Shown: positions 17,123 through 27,156, counted from the first letter of the stretch. The stretch is DNA of 64,000 bases from Lachnospiraceae bacterium (GCA_028689655.1 JAQVCT010000014.1:19557-83556); one strand, 5' to 3'. Notes: generated by a model from the letters alone, not told the origin. Translations and numbers: made by a program.

Positions 17123-18109
17123 ATGGGCGTTACGACAAAGGATATAGCACAAATTTGCGGTGTCTCACGCACGACTGTAAATAGAGCATTTACAAATACC
17201 GGAAGAATCAACAAGGAAACAAAGGAAAAAATACTGAGAATCGCAGAGGAATTGAATTACAGACCGGATTTGCTTGCCACGGGGTTAAAAAATGGTAAAA
17301 CACAGTGTTTAGGGGTCGTGGTATTTGATGTGCGAAACAGATATTTTGCACAGATGCTGAACGCCATAGAGATAGAGGCCAAGAGCAGAGAGTATTTTAT
17401 AAATATTACGCTGCATGAAAAGGATCGGAAACAGGAGCAGGAGATGGTACAGAGACTGGTAGACTATAGAGTCGAGGGACTGCTCCTGTCGCCGGTTTCC
17501 AAAGGAAATGTGTTTGCGGATTTCCTGAAAAAGATGGAAAAACCAATCGTGATTATAGGTAACCGTGTGGATGAACAGATTCCTTTTGTGGGAATTGATG
17601 AGAAAAAGGCGGCGAAAGATGCAGTGAGAACTATTTTGGGAAAGGGATATCAGAATATTGTGTTTGTATGTCCTCCTCTGGCAGATGTGGCGGAAGAAAA
17701 TGTGTATTCCCATGAGCAGAGAGAGATGGGTTTTTTAGAGGAAGTATCAAAGCATAAAGAAGTGTCCTATGAAGTATTAAAGAGTTGGAATTACTTGGAA
17801 GAAGTGGAGAAAATATTAAGTCTGACCAATGAAAAAACTGCGTTTTTTTGTTCAGGAGATATTTTCGCACTGGATATCATGAAATATTTGAAGCAGAAAA
17901 ATAAAAAAGCAGGGCAGGATTACGGTATCATGGGATTTGATAATATTGATACCCTGGATTATGTCATTCCCAGATTGACGACCATAGATAATATGGTGGA
18001 GAAAGTTGCCACAAAGGCAGCGGACATTTTATTTGATCTGATTCAGGGAAAAGAAGTGCCCACAAAAACACTGGTAGACTACAAAGAGATTGAAGGAGAG
18101 ACCCTTTAA
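17123..18109 (+). CDS. LacI family transcriptional regulator
   Basis: A 328-residue repressor-type regulator. The N-terminal helix-turn-helix (TTKDIAQICGVSRTTVNRAF) and hinge region are followed by a periplasmic-binding-protein-like effector domain starting near residue 58 (CLGVVVFDVRNRYFAQML), with GIMGFDNIDTLDYVIPRLTT near residue 268. It probably controls the upstream arabinoside import and hydrolysis operon in response to a sugar. GGAGG lies 7 nt before the ATG. The gap after the gene (18110-18253) holds a TATACT -10-like box at 18184 for the next operon. Confidence 0.93.
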   Translation: MGVTTKDIAQICGVSRTTVNRAFTNTGRINKETKEKILRIAEELNYRPDLLATGLKNGKTQCLGVVVFDVRNRYFAQMLNAIEIEAKSREYFINITLHEKDRKQEQEMVQRLVDYRVEGLLLSPVSKGNVFADFLKKMEKPIVIIGNRVDEQIPFVGIDEKKAAKDAVRTILGKGYQNIVFVCPPLADVAEENVYSHEQREMGFLEEVSKHKEVSYEVLKSWNYLEEVEKILSLTNEKTAFFCSGDIFALDIMKYLKQKNKKAGQDYGIMGFDNIDTLDYVIPRLTTIDNMVEKVATKAADILFDLIQGKEVPTKTLVDYKEIEGETL

Positions 18110-18253
18110 TCTCTTTTGTTATATTTAATAAACATTTTAGAATTATATTCCATGCTCTTTATTTCTTTCCCCCTGAATTATGCTATACTGTGTATAAATA
18201 GTACTAAATATCCGTATCCCTGTGGATTTTAAGGATATGGAAGGAGCCGTTTT

Positions 18254-19777
18254 ATGAAGTTAAAGACAAGATTATTTATCACAGCGTTGACTATTGTCAT
18301 ATTGCCTTTGGCGTTATCCTGTGTTGCATTTATGGGAATCGGAATGATGCTGGTCTATTCTCAGCAGGAGGATTACGGAATCGAGACAGCCAGTTATTCC
18401 ATGATGTCAGAGAATATACAGACTTTAGGAAAAGTGACGGATGAAGTATTTTCGGAATTGAAGCAGCAGATCGGTGTAGATGAGAATAAACTGGAAGATA
18501 AGGCTTATCTCCAGGCGATCAGTGATAAGCTTCATGGAAAAGCTTCCTATATTATAGTAAGAAAAGGTGATAAGATCTACTACACCAACAATGAGGTGGC
18601 AACAGACAAATTATTCGACCGCCTTCCCTGCTATGGGGAATCTACCATCGATGATGGAACGGGCTATTACTATAATGATATGCAAAAGCTGGTAAAGCAG
18701 CTTGATTTCAAATTTCAGGATGGCAGTGAGGGAAGTATCTTCCTGATTACCAGGATCAATACCATCATATCGAAATCCCTGTTATTGGATATGTTCGTGG
18801 CAATCGTGTTGATCTTATTTTTCACCAGTATCATGTTGACGAGATGGATCAATAAGGGGGTATTCAAGCCTATCAGCGAGCTAAATATTGCCATGCAGCA
18901 TATTGCGGATGGCGATCTGGAATATTCCATCACCCCTTGCTGCGAAGGTGAGCTGGCAGAGAATTATAAAAATTACGAGGAGATGCGTCTTCGCTTAAAA
19001 GAAAATGCAGAGGAAAAATTGCAGACGGATAAGAGAAATCGTGAGTTGATCAGTAATATATCCCACGATTTGAAGACACCCATCACCGCAATTAAGGGAT
19101 ATGTGGAAGGCATTATAGATGGTGTGGCTGATACCCCTGATAAGGTGGATAAATATATCCGTACCATCTACAATAAAGCCAATGATATGGACAGACTCAT
19201 CAATGAGCTTACGGTGTATTCTGGAATTGATTCCAATCGAATTCCTTATAATTTTCATAAGATCAACGTGTCGGATTATTTTAATGACTGTGTGGAGGAA
19301 GTGGGACTGGATCTGGAATCCAAGAATATAGAGTTGAATTACTCCAATCTGGTGGATAATGATACGGTGATCATCGCAGATCCTGAGCAGTTGAAGCGTG
19401 TGATCAATAATATTATAGGAAACAGCATCAAATATATTGATAAGGAAAAGGGTATTATAGATATCAGGATATTAGATGAACTGGATTCTATCAGGGTGGA
19501 AATAGAGGATAATGGAAAAGGAGTTGCCGCAAAAGATTTGTCCAATATTTTTGAGAGGTTCTATCGGACAGATACCTCCAGAAATTCCTCAAAGGGCGGC
19601 AGTGGTATCGGTCTGTCCATTGTAAAGAAGATTATCGAGGATCATGGCGGATATATCTGGGCCACCAGCAAAGAAGGAGAAGGAACCTGTCTTCACTTTG
19701 TGATTCGTAAATATAAGGAAATGGATGAAAATAACAGTACAAAGAGAAGTACAAAGTCGGCGAAGAAAGCCGATTAG
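18254..19777 (+). CDS. Membrane sensor histidine kinase
   Basis: A 507-residue HAMP-type sensor kinase. Membrane helix 1 is at residues 7-35 and helix 2 around 176-198, with about 140 extracytoplasmic residues between them as the sensor. A HAMP linker follows, then the phosphoacceptor His in SNISHDLKTPITAIKGYVEG, the N-box NNIIGNSIKYI and the G-boxes DNGKGVAAKDLSNIFERFYR and GGSGIGLSIVKKII. The signal is unknown. AAGGAG precedes the ATG by 7 nt. The kinase gene precedes its response regulator gene, the reverse of the more common order. No target gene is evident nearby. Confidence 0.94.
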   Translation: MKLKTRLFITALTIVILPLALSCVAFMGIGMMLVYSQQEDYGIETASYSMMSENIQTLGKVTDEVFSELKQQIGVDENKLEDKAYLQAISDKLHGKASYIIVRKGDKIYYTNNEVATDKLFDRLPCYGESTIDDGTGYYYNDMQKLVKQLDFKFQDGSEGSIFLITRINTIISKSLLLDMFVAIVLILFFTSIMLTRWINKGVFKPISELNIAMQHIADGDLEYSITPCCEGELAENYKNYEEMRLRLKENAEEKLQTDKRNRELISNISHDLKTPITAIKGYVEGIIDGVADTPDKVDKYIRTIYNKANDMDRLINELTVYSGIDSNRIPYNFHKINVSDYFNDCVEEVGLDLESKNIELNYSNLVDNDTVIIADPEQLKRVINNIIGNSIKYIDKEKGIIDIRILDELDSIRVEIEDNGKGVAAKDLSNIFERFYRTDTSRNSSKGGSGIGLSIVKKIIEDHGGYIWATSKEGEGTCLHFVIRKYKEMDENNSTKRSTKSAKKAD

Positions 19778-19821
19778 GAAGACTGGGAATCAGAGATGAT
19801 AGAGAGAAAGGTATGGTAAAG

Positions 19822-20511
19822 ATGAGCAAAATATTAATTATTGAGGATGAAGAGGCGATTGCAGATCTGGAGAAGGATTATCTGGAGATCAGTGATTTTG
19901 AAGTACAGATTGAAAATGCAGGAGATACCGGACTTGCCAGCGCACTGGCAGGAGATTTTGATCTGATCATACTGGATCTGATGCTCCCTGGAATCGACGG
20001 ATTCGAGGTATGTAAGAAGATTCGTGAAGCAAAAGATGTTCCCATCTTGATGGTCACTGCCAAAAAAGATGATATTGATAAGATTAGAGGACTGGGATTG
20101 GGCGCCGACGATTATATGACGAAGCCTTTCAGTCCCAGCGAACTGGTAGCCCGTGTAAAAGCACATATGGCGAGATATAATCGCCTGGTAGGCAGCAATG
20201 CCAAGAAAAATGATATTGTGGAGATCCGTGGTATCCGAATCGACAAGACAGCGCGACGTGTCTACATCGATGGGGAGGAGAGGAACTTCACCACCAAGGA
20301 ATTTGACCTGCTCACTTTCCTGGCAGAGAATCCCAACCACGTATTTACCAAGGAAGAGCTCTTCCGTGAAATATGGGATATGGACTCTATCGGAGATATC
20401 GCAACAGTCACGGTTCATATCAAAAAGATTCGTGAAAAGATAGAATTTGATACAGCGAAGCCACAGTATATCGAGACGATCTGGGGTGTGGGATACAGAT
20501 TTAAAGTCTGA
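19822..20511 (+). CDS. OmpR/PhoB family response regulator
   Basis: A 229-residue regulator with a receiver domain (acidic Asp9/Glu10, phosphoacceptor Asp52 in DLIILDLMLPG, Lys101 in YMTKPFSP) and a C-terminal winged helix (FTTKEFDLLTFLAENPNHVF and TVHIKKIREKIEFD, ending IWGVGYRFKV). It pairs with the kinase just upstream (44 bp gap). The ATG at 19822 is chosen because the ribosome site GAAAGG is 10 nt away; the ATG at 19813 nearly touches that site. Confidence 0.94.
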   Translation: MSKILIIEDEEAIADLEKDYLEISDFEVQIENAGDTGLASALAGDFDLIILDLMLPGIDGFEVCKKIREAKDVPILMVTAKKDDIDKIRGLGLGADDYMTKPFSPSELVARVKAHMARYNRLVGSNAKKNDIVEIRGIRIDKTARRVYIDGEERNFTTKEFDLLTFLAENPNHVFTKEELFREIWDMDSIGDIATVTVHIKKIREKIEFDTAKPQYIETIWGVGYRFKV

Positions 20512-20656
20512 TCACAGCAACTATTTCATGGGGCTTGACCTGGAACATCGGCGGACAATGATCGTTGGATCAAAAAAATAGAATAGAATAGAAAATATAG
20601 TTTATCACCTAGGAAACAGCAGCTACTATATGTAGACATGACAGGAAAAATAGGAT

Positions 20657-21415
20657 ATGAATATGAAAATACTCTATGAAGATGAAGATGTCCTGGTAAT
20701 ATACAAACCAGCAGGAACAGCCACACAGACCAACAGAGTTGGGCAGCAGGATCTGCTCAGCCTCTGTAAGAATGAACTGGCACGCAGGGCGGCAAAGGAT
20801 GGAAGAGGTGACAAGTCTGACGTAGAGCCTTATGTGGCATTGATCAATCGATTGGATCAGCCCGTGGAAGGAATCGTTCTGTTGGCGAAGAATGAGGGAG
20901 CAGCCAGAGTACTCAGTGAGCAGATACAGAAGAATCAGATGAAAAAAAGCTACTATGCTGCTATTTTCGGAAAGCCGATTACCTCGGAGGGGGTTCTTGT
21001 GGATTATCTGCAAAAGGACAGTAAGAGCAACCTGTCTCATATAGTGTCCATACCGGAAGGACAGAAAGTGCCTAAGAATGTGAAACGCAGTGAGTTATCC
21101 TACAAATGTATCAAAACGGTGGATAACTCACTGGAAATAGGTATGGAATGTGTAAAATATACCATAAGCTTCCTGGATATTCAGTTACGGACAGGTCGCC
21201 ACCACCAGATTCGTGTACAGATGTCTCATGCAGGAATGCCATTACTGGGAGACGGCAAATACGGAAGTGCAAAGAGCATAGAGATATCACAGAAGATTCA
21301 TCACAGGAATGTAGCGCTATGTGCTTATCAGCTATCTTTTCGACATCCATCCACCAGGGAAGAAATAACGTTTACCATAGAACCTGAGGGAACTATTTTT
21401 CGCTCCGCTATTTAA
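20657..21415 (+). CDS. RluA family pseudouridine synthase
   Basis: A 252-residue RluA-type RNA pseudouridine synthase without an N-terminal S4 domain. It starts with ILYEDEDVLVIYKPAGTATQT. The catalytic Asp lies in INRLDQPVEGIVLLAKN, where the usual HRLDR(x)TSG motif is changed to NRLDQPVEG. The C-terminal part has the conserved LRTGRHHQIRVQMSHAGMPL and GDGKYG segments. The target nucleotide (rRNA or tRNA) cannot be told. The ATG could also be 20663; neither has a strong ribosome site. Confidence 0.88.
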   Translation: MNMKILYEDEDVLVIYKPAGTATQTNRVGQQDLLSLCKNELARRAAKDGRGDKSDVEPYVALINRLDQPVEGIVLLAKNEGAARVLSEQIQKNQMKKSYYAAIFGKPITSEGVLVDYLQKDSKSNLSHIVSIPEGQKVPKNVKRSELSYKCIKTVDNSLEIGMECVKYTISFLDIQLRTGRHHQIRVQMSHAGMPLLGDGKYGSAKSIEISQKIHHRNVALCAYQLSFRHPSTREEITFTIEPEGTIFRSAI

Positions 21416-21553
21416 ACAGATAAATTTTGTATTTTTTAATTTACGGGAGGTTCAGATGAGCACCCGGTGAACAGTAAGAGTATCATGAAAATATACATGA
21501 AAATCTACAATATTTATAGATATAATATCACATACTAATTACACGAAAAGAAA

Positions 21554-22645
21554 ATGAAAGCGTGTGAAACATGTCTTCCAACAGAAAAAGCTTTGGAGAT
21601 GGTGAATGATGTGATGTATCAAATTGAAAAAAAGGAATATAAAGCTATCATACAAAAAATCGCAGTTATAATAGGGACTTATCTGGGAATGAAATATTTA
21701 TTGCCCTTGATGTTTCCCTTTGTAATTGCTTTTTTTGCAGTAAGCATGCTGTATAAGCCCATAGATAAAATAGCGGCAAATACACATCTGAATCGACAGA
21801 TATTGACAGGTAGTATCTTAATTCTCATACTATTGCCTTTTTTGGCATTGTTACTGTTATTTTGCGGTCAGGTCCTGGGGCGGCTGGGAAATATGATCGG
21901 CCATATGGGTATGATTCAGAGAGAGATATCCTGCCAGATCGGAGTCTGCTGTGAATATTTGGAGTCAAGGCTTGGGATTCAGGCGGATGATATGCAGTAT
22001 TTTATTCTGGATAAGATTGGAATCTGTGTGAAGAATCTCCAGGACCAGATTCCACAGGTCATGGGAAGATCCATGAATTATCTGCTGTGTCTCGCGTCCG
22101 TAATGGCAGGTGTCGCGATTACATTTGTCGCCATCATTCTGCTGATGAAGGATTATAAGGGGATGAAAAGCAAAATAGAAAAAAGTCCTGCTGTCAGTGA
22201 GCTTTATCAAGTGATAGGAAAGGTTGGTCATTTACTTTTTGTTTTCCTAAGGGCACAGCTTATTATTATGCTGGTGATTACCCTTTTGACAGGAGCGGGA
22301 TTTTATGTACTGGGAGTTAAAAATGCCATTATCCTGGCACTGATCACCAGCTTTCTGGATTTACTTCCCTTTATTGGGACGGGAATTATCTTAGCGCCCC
22401 TTGCATTATGGAATCTGTTTCAGGGGAGATTTCTCCCGGCAGCAGGCCTTATTATTCTGTATGTCCTGTGTACACTGGCGCGGCAATTTATGGAGCCAAA
22501 GCTGATTGGAGAGAAGCTGGGCATCTATCCCATTGGAATCCTCTTTGCCATCTATGTGGGAATCAAACTATACGGAATCAGTGGCATTATGCTGGGACCG
22601 ATTTCTCTGCTTTTGATTATGGAAATATGGAAAATAATAGACTGA
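21554..22645 (+). CDS. AI-2E/YtvI-type membrane transporter
   Basis: A 363-residue polytopic membrane protein with about seven helices (for example YLLPLMFPFVIAFFAVSML, and LTGSILILILLPFLALLLLF). It has the C-terminal region typical of the AI-2E transporter (UPF0118) family, DLLPFIGTGIILAPLALWNL and FMEPKLIGEKLGIYPIGILF. Members include the putative AI-2 exporter TqsA and sporulation-associated YtvI; function here is not determinable. The start is uncertain: the ATG at 21554 lacks a clear ribosome site, and in-frame codons near 21600 follow a GGAG. The gap 21416-21553 shows nothing except a GGGAGG followed by a four-codon reading frame. Confidence 0.82.
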   Translation: MKACETCLPTEKALEMVNDVMYQIEKKEYKAIIQKIAVIIGTYLGMKYLLPLMFPFVIAFFAVSMLYKPIDKIAANTHLNRQILTGSILILILLPFLALLLLFCGQVLGRLGNMIGHMGMIQREISCQIGVCCEYLESRLGIQADDMQYFILDKIGICVKNLQDQIPQVMGRSMNYLLCLASVMAGVAITFVAIILLMKDYKGMKSKIEKSPAVSELYQVIGKVGHLLFVFLRAQLIIMLVITLLTGAGFYVLGVKNAIILALITSFLDLLPFIGTGIILAPLALWNLFQGRFLPAAGLIILYVLCTLARQFMEPKLIGEKLGIYPIGILFAIYVGIKLYGISGIMLGPISLLLIMEIWKIID

Positions 22646-22680
22646 CAGAGGCAAAGCAGAGGAAAAACCTATATTTCAAG

Positions 22681-22709
22681 TTGACAATTCGCGATATTTT
22701 GCATAGAAT
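22681..22709 (+). promoter_or_regulatory. Promoter of the T-box-proS transcript
   Basis: A perfect TTGACA (22681-22686), a 17-bp spacer and TAGAAT (22704-22709). Transcription would start near 22716, about 20 bp before the T-box stem I. Confidence 0.75.
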
Positions 22710-22734
22710 CAGATTATATACGATATGAGACGTT

Positions 22735-22955
22735 GAAGAGGAATAGTATAGATAGGAAGTGGTACAGAGAGAGGGCGAGTGCTGGGAAGTCCTTCCGCGG
22801 AATATGTAGAACCTACCTTGGAGTCCTGTATGAAAATACAGCGTAAGCAGGCGTTAACTGTTACTTGAGAGAGCAATATTGCTAATTAGGGTGGTACCGC
22901 CGAGTTTTCGGTCCCTTGTGGACGAAGACCCGGCTTTCTTGCGTCCGCTTATAAT
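22735..22955 (+). ncRNA. T-box leader, proline-specific
   Basis: The conserved T-box AGGGTGGTACCGC is at 22888-22900 and pairs within an antiterminator closed by AGGG / TCCCT. Stem I occupies about 22740-22830. The presumed specifier codon is CCT at 22812-22814 in GAACCTACC, which reads proline and matches the downstream prolyl-tRNA synthetase. Uncharged tRNA-Pro would stabilise the antiterminator and raise expression. A later hairpin (GGACGAAGA / TCTTGCGTCC, 22919-22946) is not followed by a clear T-run, so the off state is less obvious than usual. Confidence 0.9.
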
Positions 22956-22986
22956 GGAAATGAACAAAAATAGGAGGAGAACAAAA

Positions 22987-24420
22987 ATGGCAAACGACAA
23001 AAAGTTAGTAGAAGCAATTACCTCCATGGATGTGGACTTTGCGCAGTGGTACACAGACGTGGTAAAAAAAGCAGAATTAATTGATTATTCCAGCGTAAAG
23101 GGATGCATGATCATCAAACCGGCAGGCTATGCCATCTGGGAACTGATCCAGAGCCAGTTAGATGCAGAGTTCAAAAAGACAGGGGTAGAGAATGTATACA
23201 TGCCACTGTTCATTCCGGAAAGCTTATTAAATAAGGAAAAAGATCTGGTAGAGGGATTTGCTCCGGAAGTAGCATGGGTGACCCACGGTGGATTGGATCC
23301 ACTGCAGGAACGTCTCTGCGTAAGACCCACTTCCGAGACATTATTTTCAGATTTCTACAGCAATTCCATTCAGTCCTACCGGGATTTGCCAAAGCTTTAC
23401 AATCAATGGTGCTCCGTAGTACGCTGGGAGAAAGAGACCAGACCATTCCTTCGCTCCAGAGAATTTTTATGGCAGGAAGGTCATACGGTACATGCCACAG
23501 CGGAGGAAGCACAGGAGAGAACAGAGCAGATGTTAAACGTCTATGCGGACTTCTGTGAAAACGTGCTGGCTATGCCGGTGGTACGGGGACGCAAGACAGA
23601 CAAGGAAAAATTTGCAGGTGCGGAGGCTACTTACACCATTGAAGCCCTGATGCATGACGGAAAAGCATTACAGTCCGGTACCAGCCATAACTTTGGTGAC
23701 GGATTTGCAAAAGCTTACGGCATCCAGTTCACGGATAAAGATAATACATTAAAATATGCATACCAGACATCCTGGGGAATGACCACCCGCCTCATCGGTG
23801 CCATCATCATGGTACACGGCGATGACTCCGGACTGGTAATGCCTCCAAAGGTAGCACCCACACAGATCATGATCATCCCCATCCAGCAGAGAAAAGAAGG
23901 GGTGCTTGAAATGGCAGCCCAGTTGAAAGACAGATTGAGTAATTTCCGCGTGAAAGTGGATGACACGGACAAGAGCCCGGGCTGGAAATTCTCAGAAGCT
24001 GAGATGAGAGGCATCCCCTTCCGCATCGAGATCGGACCAAAGGATATCGAGGGGAACAAATGTGTATTTGTACGTCGTGACACCAGAGAGAAAATCGAAG
24101 TGTCCTTAGATGATGTGGAGACAAAGGCAGCAGAGCTTCTGGACACCATTCAGAAAGATATGCTGGAAAAAGCAAGGGCACACGTTGCAGCACATACCTA
24201 TGAAGCGACCACTTACGATGAATTTAAGAAGACCATCGAAGAGAAGCCGGGATTTGTAAAAGCAATGTGGTGTGGAGACCAGGCTTGTGAGGATAAGATT
24301 AAAGAAGAAACAGGTGCCACCAGCCGCTGTATGCCTTTCACACAGGAAGACCTGGCACCCACCTGCGTATGCTGTGGAAAGCCAGCCAGGAAGATGGTCT
24401 ACTGGGGCAGAGCATATTGA
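22987..24420 (+). CDS. proS: Prolyl-tRNA synthetase, archaeal/eukaryotic-like type 3
   Basis: A 477-residue class II aminoacyl-tRNA synthetase that charges tRNA-Pro. Motif 2 lies in [20 protein letters not shown] and motif 3 in [30 protein letters not shown] and [12 protein letters not shown] are typical. The protein lacks the long editing insertion of bacterial type 1 enzymes and has the C-terminal zinc-binding extension (four Cys around [11 protein letters not shown] and CVCCGKPA), as in type 3. The ATG at 22987 follows AGGAGGAG. An in-frame extension reaches 22879 but runs through the T-box, so it is not coding. Regulated by the preceding T-box. Confidence 0.97.
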   Translation: MANDKKLVEAITSMDVDFAQWYTDVVKKAELIDYSSVKGCMIIKPAGYAIWELIQSQLDAEFKKTGVENVYMPLFIPESLLNKEKDLVEGFAPEVAWVTHGGLDPLQERLCVRPTSETLFSDFYSNSIQSYRDLPKLYNQWCSVVRWEKETRPFLRSREFLWQEGHTVHATAEEAQERTEQMLNVYADFCENVLAMPVVRGRKTDKEKFAGAEATYTIEALMHDGKALQSGTSHNFGDGFAKAYGIQFTDKDNTLKYAYQTSWGMTTRLIGAIIMVHGDDSGLVMPPKVAPTQIMIIPIQQRKEGVLEMAAQLKDRLSNFRVKVDDTDKSPGWKFSEAEMRGIPFRIEIGPKDIEGNKCVFVRRDTREKIEVSLDDVETKAAELLDTIQKDMLEKARAHVAAHTYEATTYDEFKKTIEEKPGFVKAMWCGDQACEDKIKEETGATSRCMPFTQEDLAPTCVCCGKPARKMVYWGRAY

Positions 24421-24499
24421 CGCGCACGAGGAAAATTGAAAATTTTTCCAGTCGATGTTTCATCAATGAATAGAGCATCAAAGAAAAAGGAGAATTTAT

Positions 24500-25696
24500 A
24501 TGAATGTATTGGTAATTAATTGTGGGAGTTCCTCTTTAAAATATCAGTTGATCCACAGCGAGACGGAAGAGGTCTTAGCGAAGGGTCTCTGCGAGAGAAT
24601 CGGAATCGATGGAAGTATGCTCACCCATCAGCCTGCCGGAAAAGACAAGATCAAGACGAAAGTAGACATGCCTAACCACACCGTAGCTGTGAAGCTTGTG
24701 ATCAACAGTCTCACTGATGAGAACGTAGGCGTGATCCAATCCCTGGATGAGATCGGGGCAGTGGGACACCGCATCGTGCACGGCGGAGAGAAATTTTCGG
24801 AAGCCACCATTCTCACAGAGGAAGTGCTCAAAGAGATTGAGAGCTGCAATGACCTGGCACCCCTTCACAATCCTGCGAACCTCATTGGCATCAATTCCTG
24901 CAAAGAGATCATGCCCAATGTGCCTATGGTAGGTGTGTTTGATACTGCATTTCATCAGACCATGCCCAGAAAAGCATATCTCTACGGTATTCCATATGAA
25001 TACTATAAGAAATATAAGATCAGACGTTACGGTTTTCACGGCACCAGCCACGAATTCGTATCAAAGCGTGTGGCAGAGATTCTTGGAAAAGACGTGAAAG
25101 ACCTGAAAATTATCGTGTGCCACCTGGGAAATGGAGCTTCCGTGTCCGCAGTGCAGGGCGGTAAGAGTGTGGATACCTCCATGGGACTGACACCACTGGA
25201 GGGTCTCATCATGGGTACCCGTTCCGGAGACCTTGATCCCGCCATCGTGAACTTTATTGCAGAGAAAGAGAAAATCAGTGTGGCAGAAGTCATTGATGTG
25301 CTCAATAAGAAATCCGGTGTTTTGGGATTGTCAGATGGGTTTTCATCGGATTTCAGAGACCTGGCAGAGGCAAGCGCCGCAGGCAATGACCAGGCAGCCG
25401 CAGCATTGGAAGCCTATGCCTACAGAGTGGCAAAATATATCGGTGCTTACACAGCGGCAATGAATGGTGTGGATGTCATCGTGTTCACCGCAGGTGCCGG
25501 GGAAAATAACGCAGAGGTTCGATCATTAATCGGACAGTATATGGGATATCTGGGTACCAACATTGACCCGGAGAAAAATAAGATTCGCGGTGAGGAAGTC
25601 ATTCTCTCTGACGAAGGTGCTAAGGTAGTTACCATGATCGTACCTACCAATGAGGAACTTGCTATTGCAAGACAGACGGTGGCTCTGGTAAAATAA
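24500..25696 (+). CDS. ackA: Acetate kinase
   Basis: A 398-residue acetate kinase that makes ATP and acetate from acetyl phosphate at the end of fermentation. Signatures: VLVINCGSSSLKYQL at the N-terminus (phosphate-binding), VGHRIVHGGEKFSE, RYGFHGTSHEFVS (catalytic Arg and His), CHLGNGASVSAVQGGKSVDT and FTAGAGENNAEVR near the C-terminus. AAAGGAG lies before the ATG. The usual partner gene pta is not adjacent. The gene lies between proS and cca, separated from cca by a terminator. A weak hairpin (GGAAAATT / AATTTTTCC, 24430-24450) after proS lacks a T-run. Confidence 0.97.
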   Translation: MNVLVINCGSSSLKYQLIHSETEEVLAKGLCERIGIDGSMLTHQPAGKDKIKTKVDMPNHTVAVKLVINSLTDENVGVIQSLDEIGAVGHRIVHGGEKFSEATILTEEVLKEIESCNDLAPLHNPANLIGINSCKEIMPNVPMVGVFDTAFHQTMPRKAYLYGIPYEYYKKYKIRRYGFHGTSHEFVSKRVAEILGKDVKDLKIIVCHLGNGASVSAVQGGKSVDTSMGLTPLEGLIMGTRSGDLDPAIVNFIAEKEKISVAEVIDVLNKKSGVLGLSDGFSSDFRDLAEASAAGNDQAAAALEAYAYRVAKYIGAYTAAMNGVDVIVFTAGAGENNAEVRSLIGQYMGYLGTNIDPEKNKIRGEEVILSDEGAKVVTMIVPTNEELAIARQTVALVK

Positions 25697-25751
25697 CGGA
25701 GAAAAGGTGTGTCAGCACATACAGTGAGTTGCAACATGGAATTAAAATGGG

Positions 25752-25787
25752 AACTGCTCTTGTCACTGTGATGAGAGCAGTTTTTAT
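25752..25787 (+). terminator. Rho-independent terminator after ackA
   Basis: AACTGCTCT and AGAGCAGTT form a 9-bp stem followed by TTTTTA. Confidence 0.85.
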
Positions 25788-25811
25788 AGTTAAGAAAGCG
25801 CAGGTAAGAGC

Positions 25812-27152
25812 ATGAGAATCGATTTACCAGATAAGGTGAAATTCATATTAGATACATTGCTGAACGCGGGTTATGATGCCTATGCGGTAGGCGGCTGTGT
25901 CCGGGATTCCATTCTGGGGCGTGAGCCGGATGACTGGGACATCACCACATCTGCACTGCCGGAGCAGGTCAAGACGCTTTTCAGAAGGACTATAGACACC
26001 GGTATCCAGCATGGAACCGTTACCATTATGCTGGAAAAAGAAGGGTTTGAAGTGACTACCTATCGAATCGATGGAGAGTACCAGGACAGCAGACATCCCA
26101 GCGAAGTGATCTTTACCCCCAATCTGGTGGAGGATCTGAAGCGCAGAGACTTTACCATCAACGCCATGGCATATAATGAAAAGACAGGAATCGTGGATGA
26201 ATTTCACGGGATGAATGACCTGGAACAGAAAGTAATCCGAGCGGTGGGTAATCCTGAGGAGCGCTTTACCGAGGATGCCCTTCGTATTATGAGAGCTATT
26301 CGATTTTCTGCCCAACTGGGATATTCCATAGAGGAAAATACCAGAAAAGCTATCACAAAGCTGGCACCGACCTTACGGAATATCAGCGCAGAGCGAATCC
26401 AGGTGGAACTGGTGAAGCTGATTACTTCAGATCATCCATTTTGGCTGAAAGACGCCTATACATCCGGCGTCACAAAGGTGATCCTGCCGGAACTGGATGA
26501 GATGATGGAGACTGTGCAGCATAATCCACACCATCAGTATACCGTGGGGGAACATGTCCTTCATTCGCTGGAATACGTGGAGAAGGATAAGGTGTTGCGA
26601 TTGGCCATGCTGCTTCATGATGTGGGAAAACCTTCCAGAAAGACCACGGATGACAATGGCGTGGATCATTTCTATCATCACGCAGCGGCAGGGGAAGAGA
26701 TTGCGAAAAAAATATTGCGCAGACTAAAGTTCGACAATGACACTATTTATAAGGTGACGAAGATCGTCTATTTTCACGACTACAAAGTGGAACTCACACC
26801 CAGAGGGGTACGAAGAGCCATGGCGAAGATCGGAGAAGATATTTTCCCCTACCTGTTTCCGGTCAAGCGGGCGGATGTGCTGGCGCAGAGCATGTACCAG
26901 AGACAGGAAAAACTGGATGACCTGGCAAAACTGCAACAGCTCTACGAGAAAGAGTGTAAGGCAGGCAGCTGTGTATCACTGAAAACATTGGCTGTCACAG
27001 GGCGGGATCTCATAGATGCGGGATTCCAGCCGGGACCGGAACTGGGAGGGATCCTCCAGGACTTACTAAAGATCGTCATCGATGATCCGGCGTGCAATAC
27101 CAGGGAAACACTGCTTCGCCAGGCAAAACACCTTTTGACCCTTACAACATAA
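25812..27152 (+). CDS. cca: CCA tRNA nucleotidyltransferase with HD domain
   Basis: A 446-residue class II nucleotidyltransferase that adds or repairs the 3' CCA end of tRNAs. The catalytic head has YAVGGCVRDSILGREPDDWDIT (GG and the DxD acidic pair). RRDFTINAMAYN and the RIMRAIRFSAQLGY neck motif follow. An HD domain (MLLHDVGKP with nearby His residues in HFYHHAAAGEE) may give phosphodiesterase activity. The length and domain order match bacterial CCA enzymes of Firmicutes. The ribosome site is weak. The stop codon lies 4 bp before a GTAAC-type repeat. Confidence 0.95.
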   Translation: MRIDLPDKVKFILDTLLNAGYDAYAVGGCVRDSILGREPDDWDITTSALPEQVKTLFRRTIDTGIQHGTVTIMLEKEGFEVTTYRIDGEYQDSRHPSEVIFTPNLVEDLKRRDFTINAMAYNEKTGIVDEFHGMNDLEQKVIRAVGNPEERFTEDALRIMRAIRFSAQLGYSIEENTRKAITKLAPTLRNISAERIQVELVKLITSDHPFWLKDAYTSGVTKVILPELDEMMETVQHNPHHQYTVGEHVLHSLEYVEKDKVLRLAMLLHDVGKPSRKTTDDNGVDHFYHHAAAGEEIAKKILRRLKFDNDTIYKVTKIVYFHDYKVELTPRGVRRAMAKIGEDIFPYLFPVKRADVLAQSMYQRQEKLDDLAKLQQLYEKECKAGSCVSLKTLAVTGRDLIDAGFQPGPELGGILQDLLKIVIDDPACNTRETLLRQAKHLLTLTT

Positions 27153-27156
27153 CGTT

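Noticed and set aside
22879..22986. N-terminal extension of ProS
   Set aside because: The in-frame extension translates the T-box antiterminator; the proper ATG at 22987 has a strong ribosome site.
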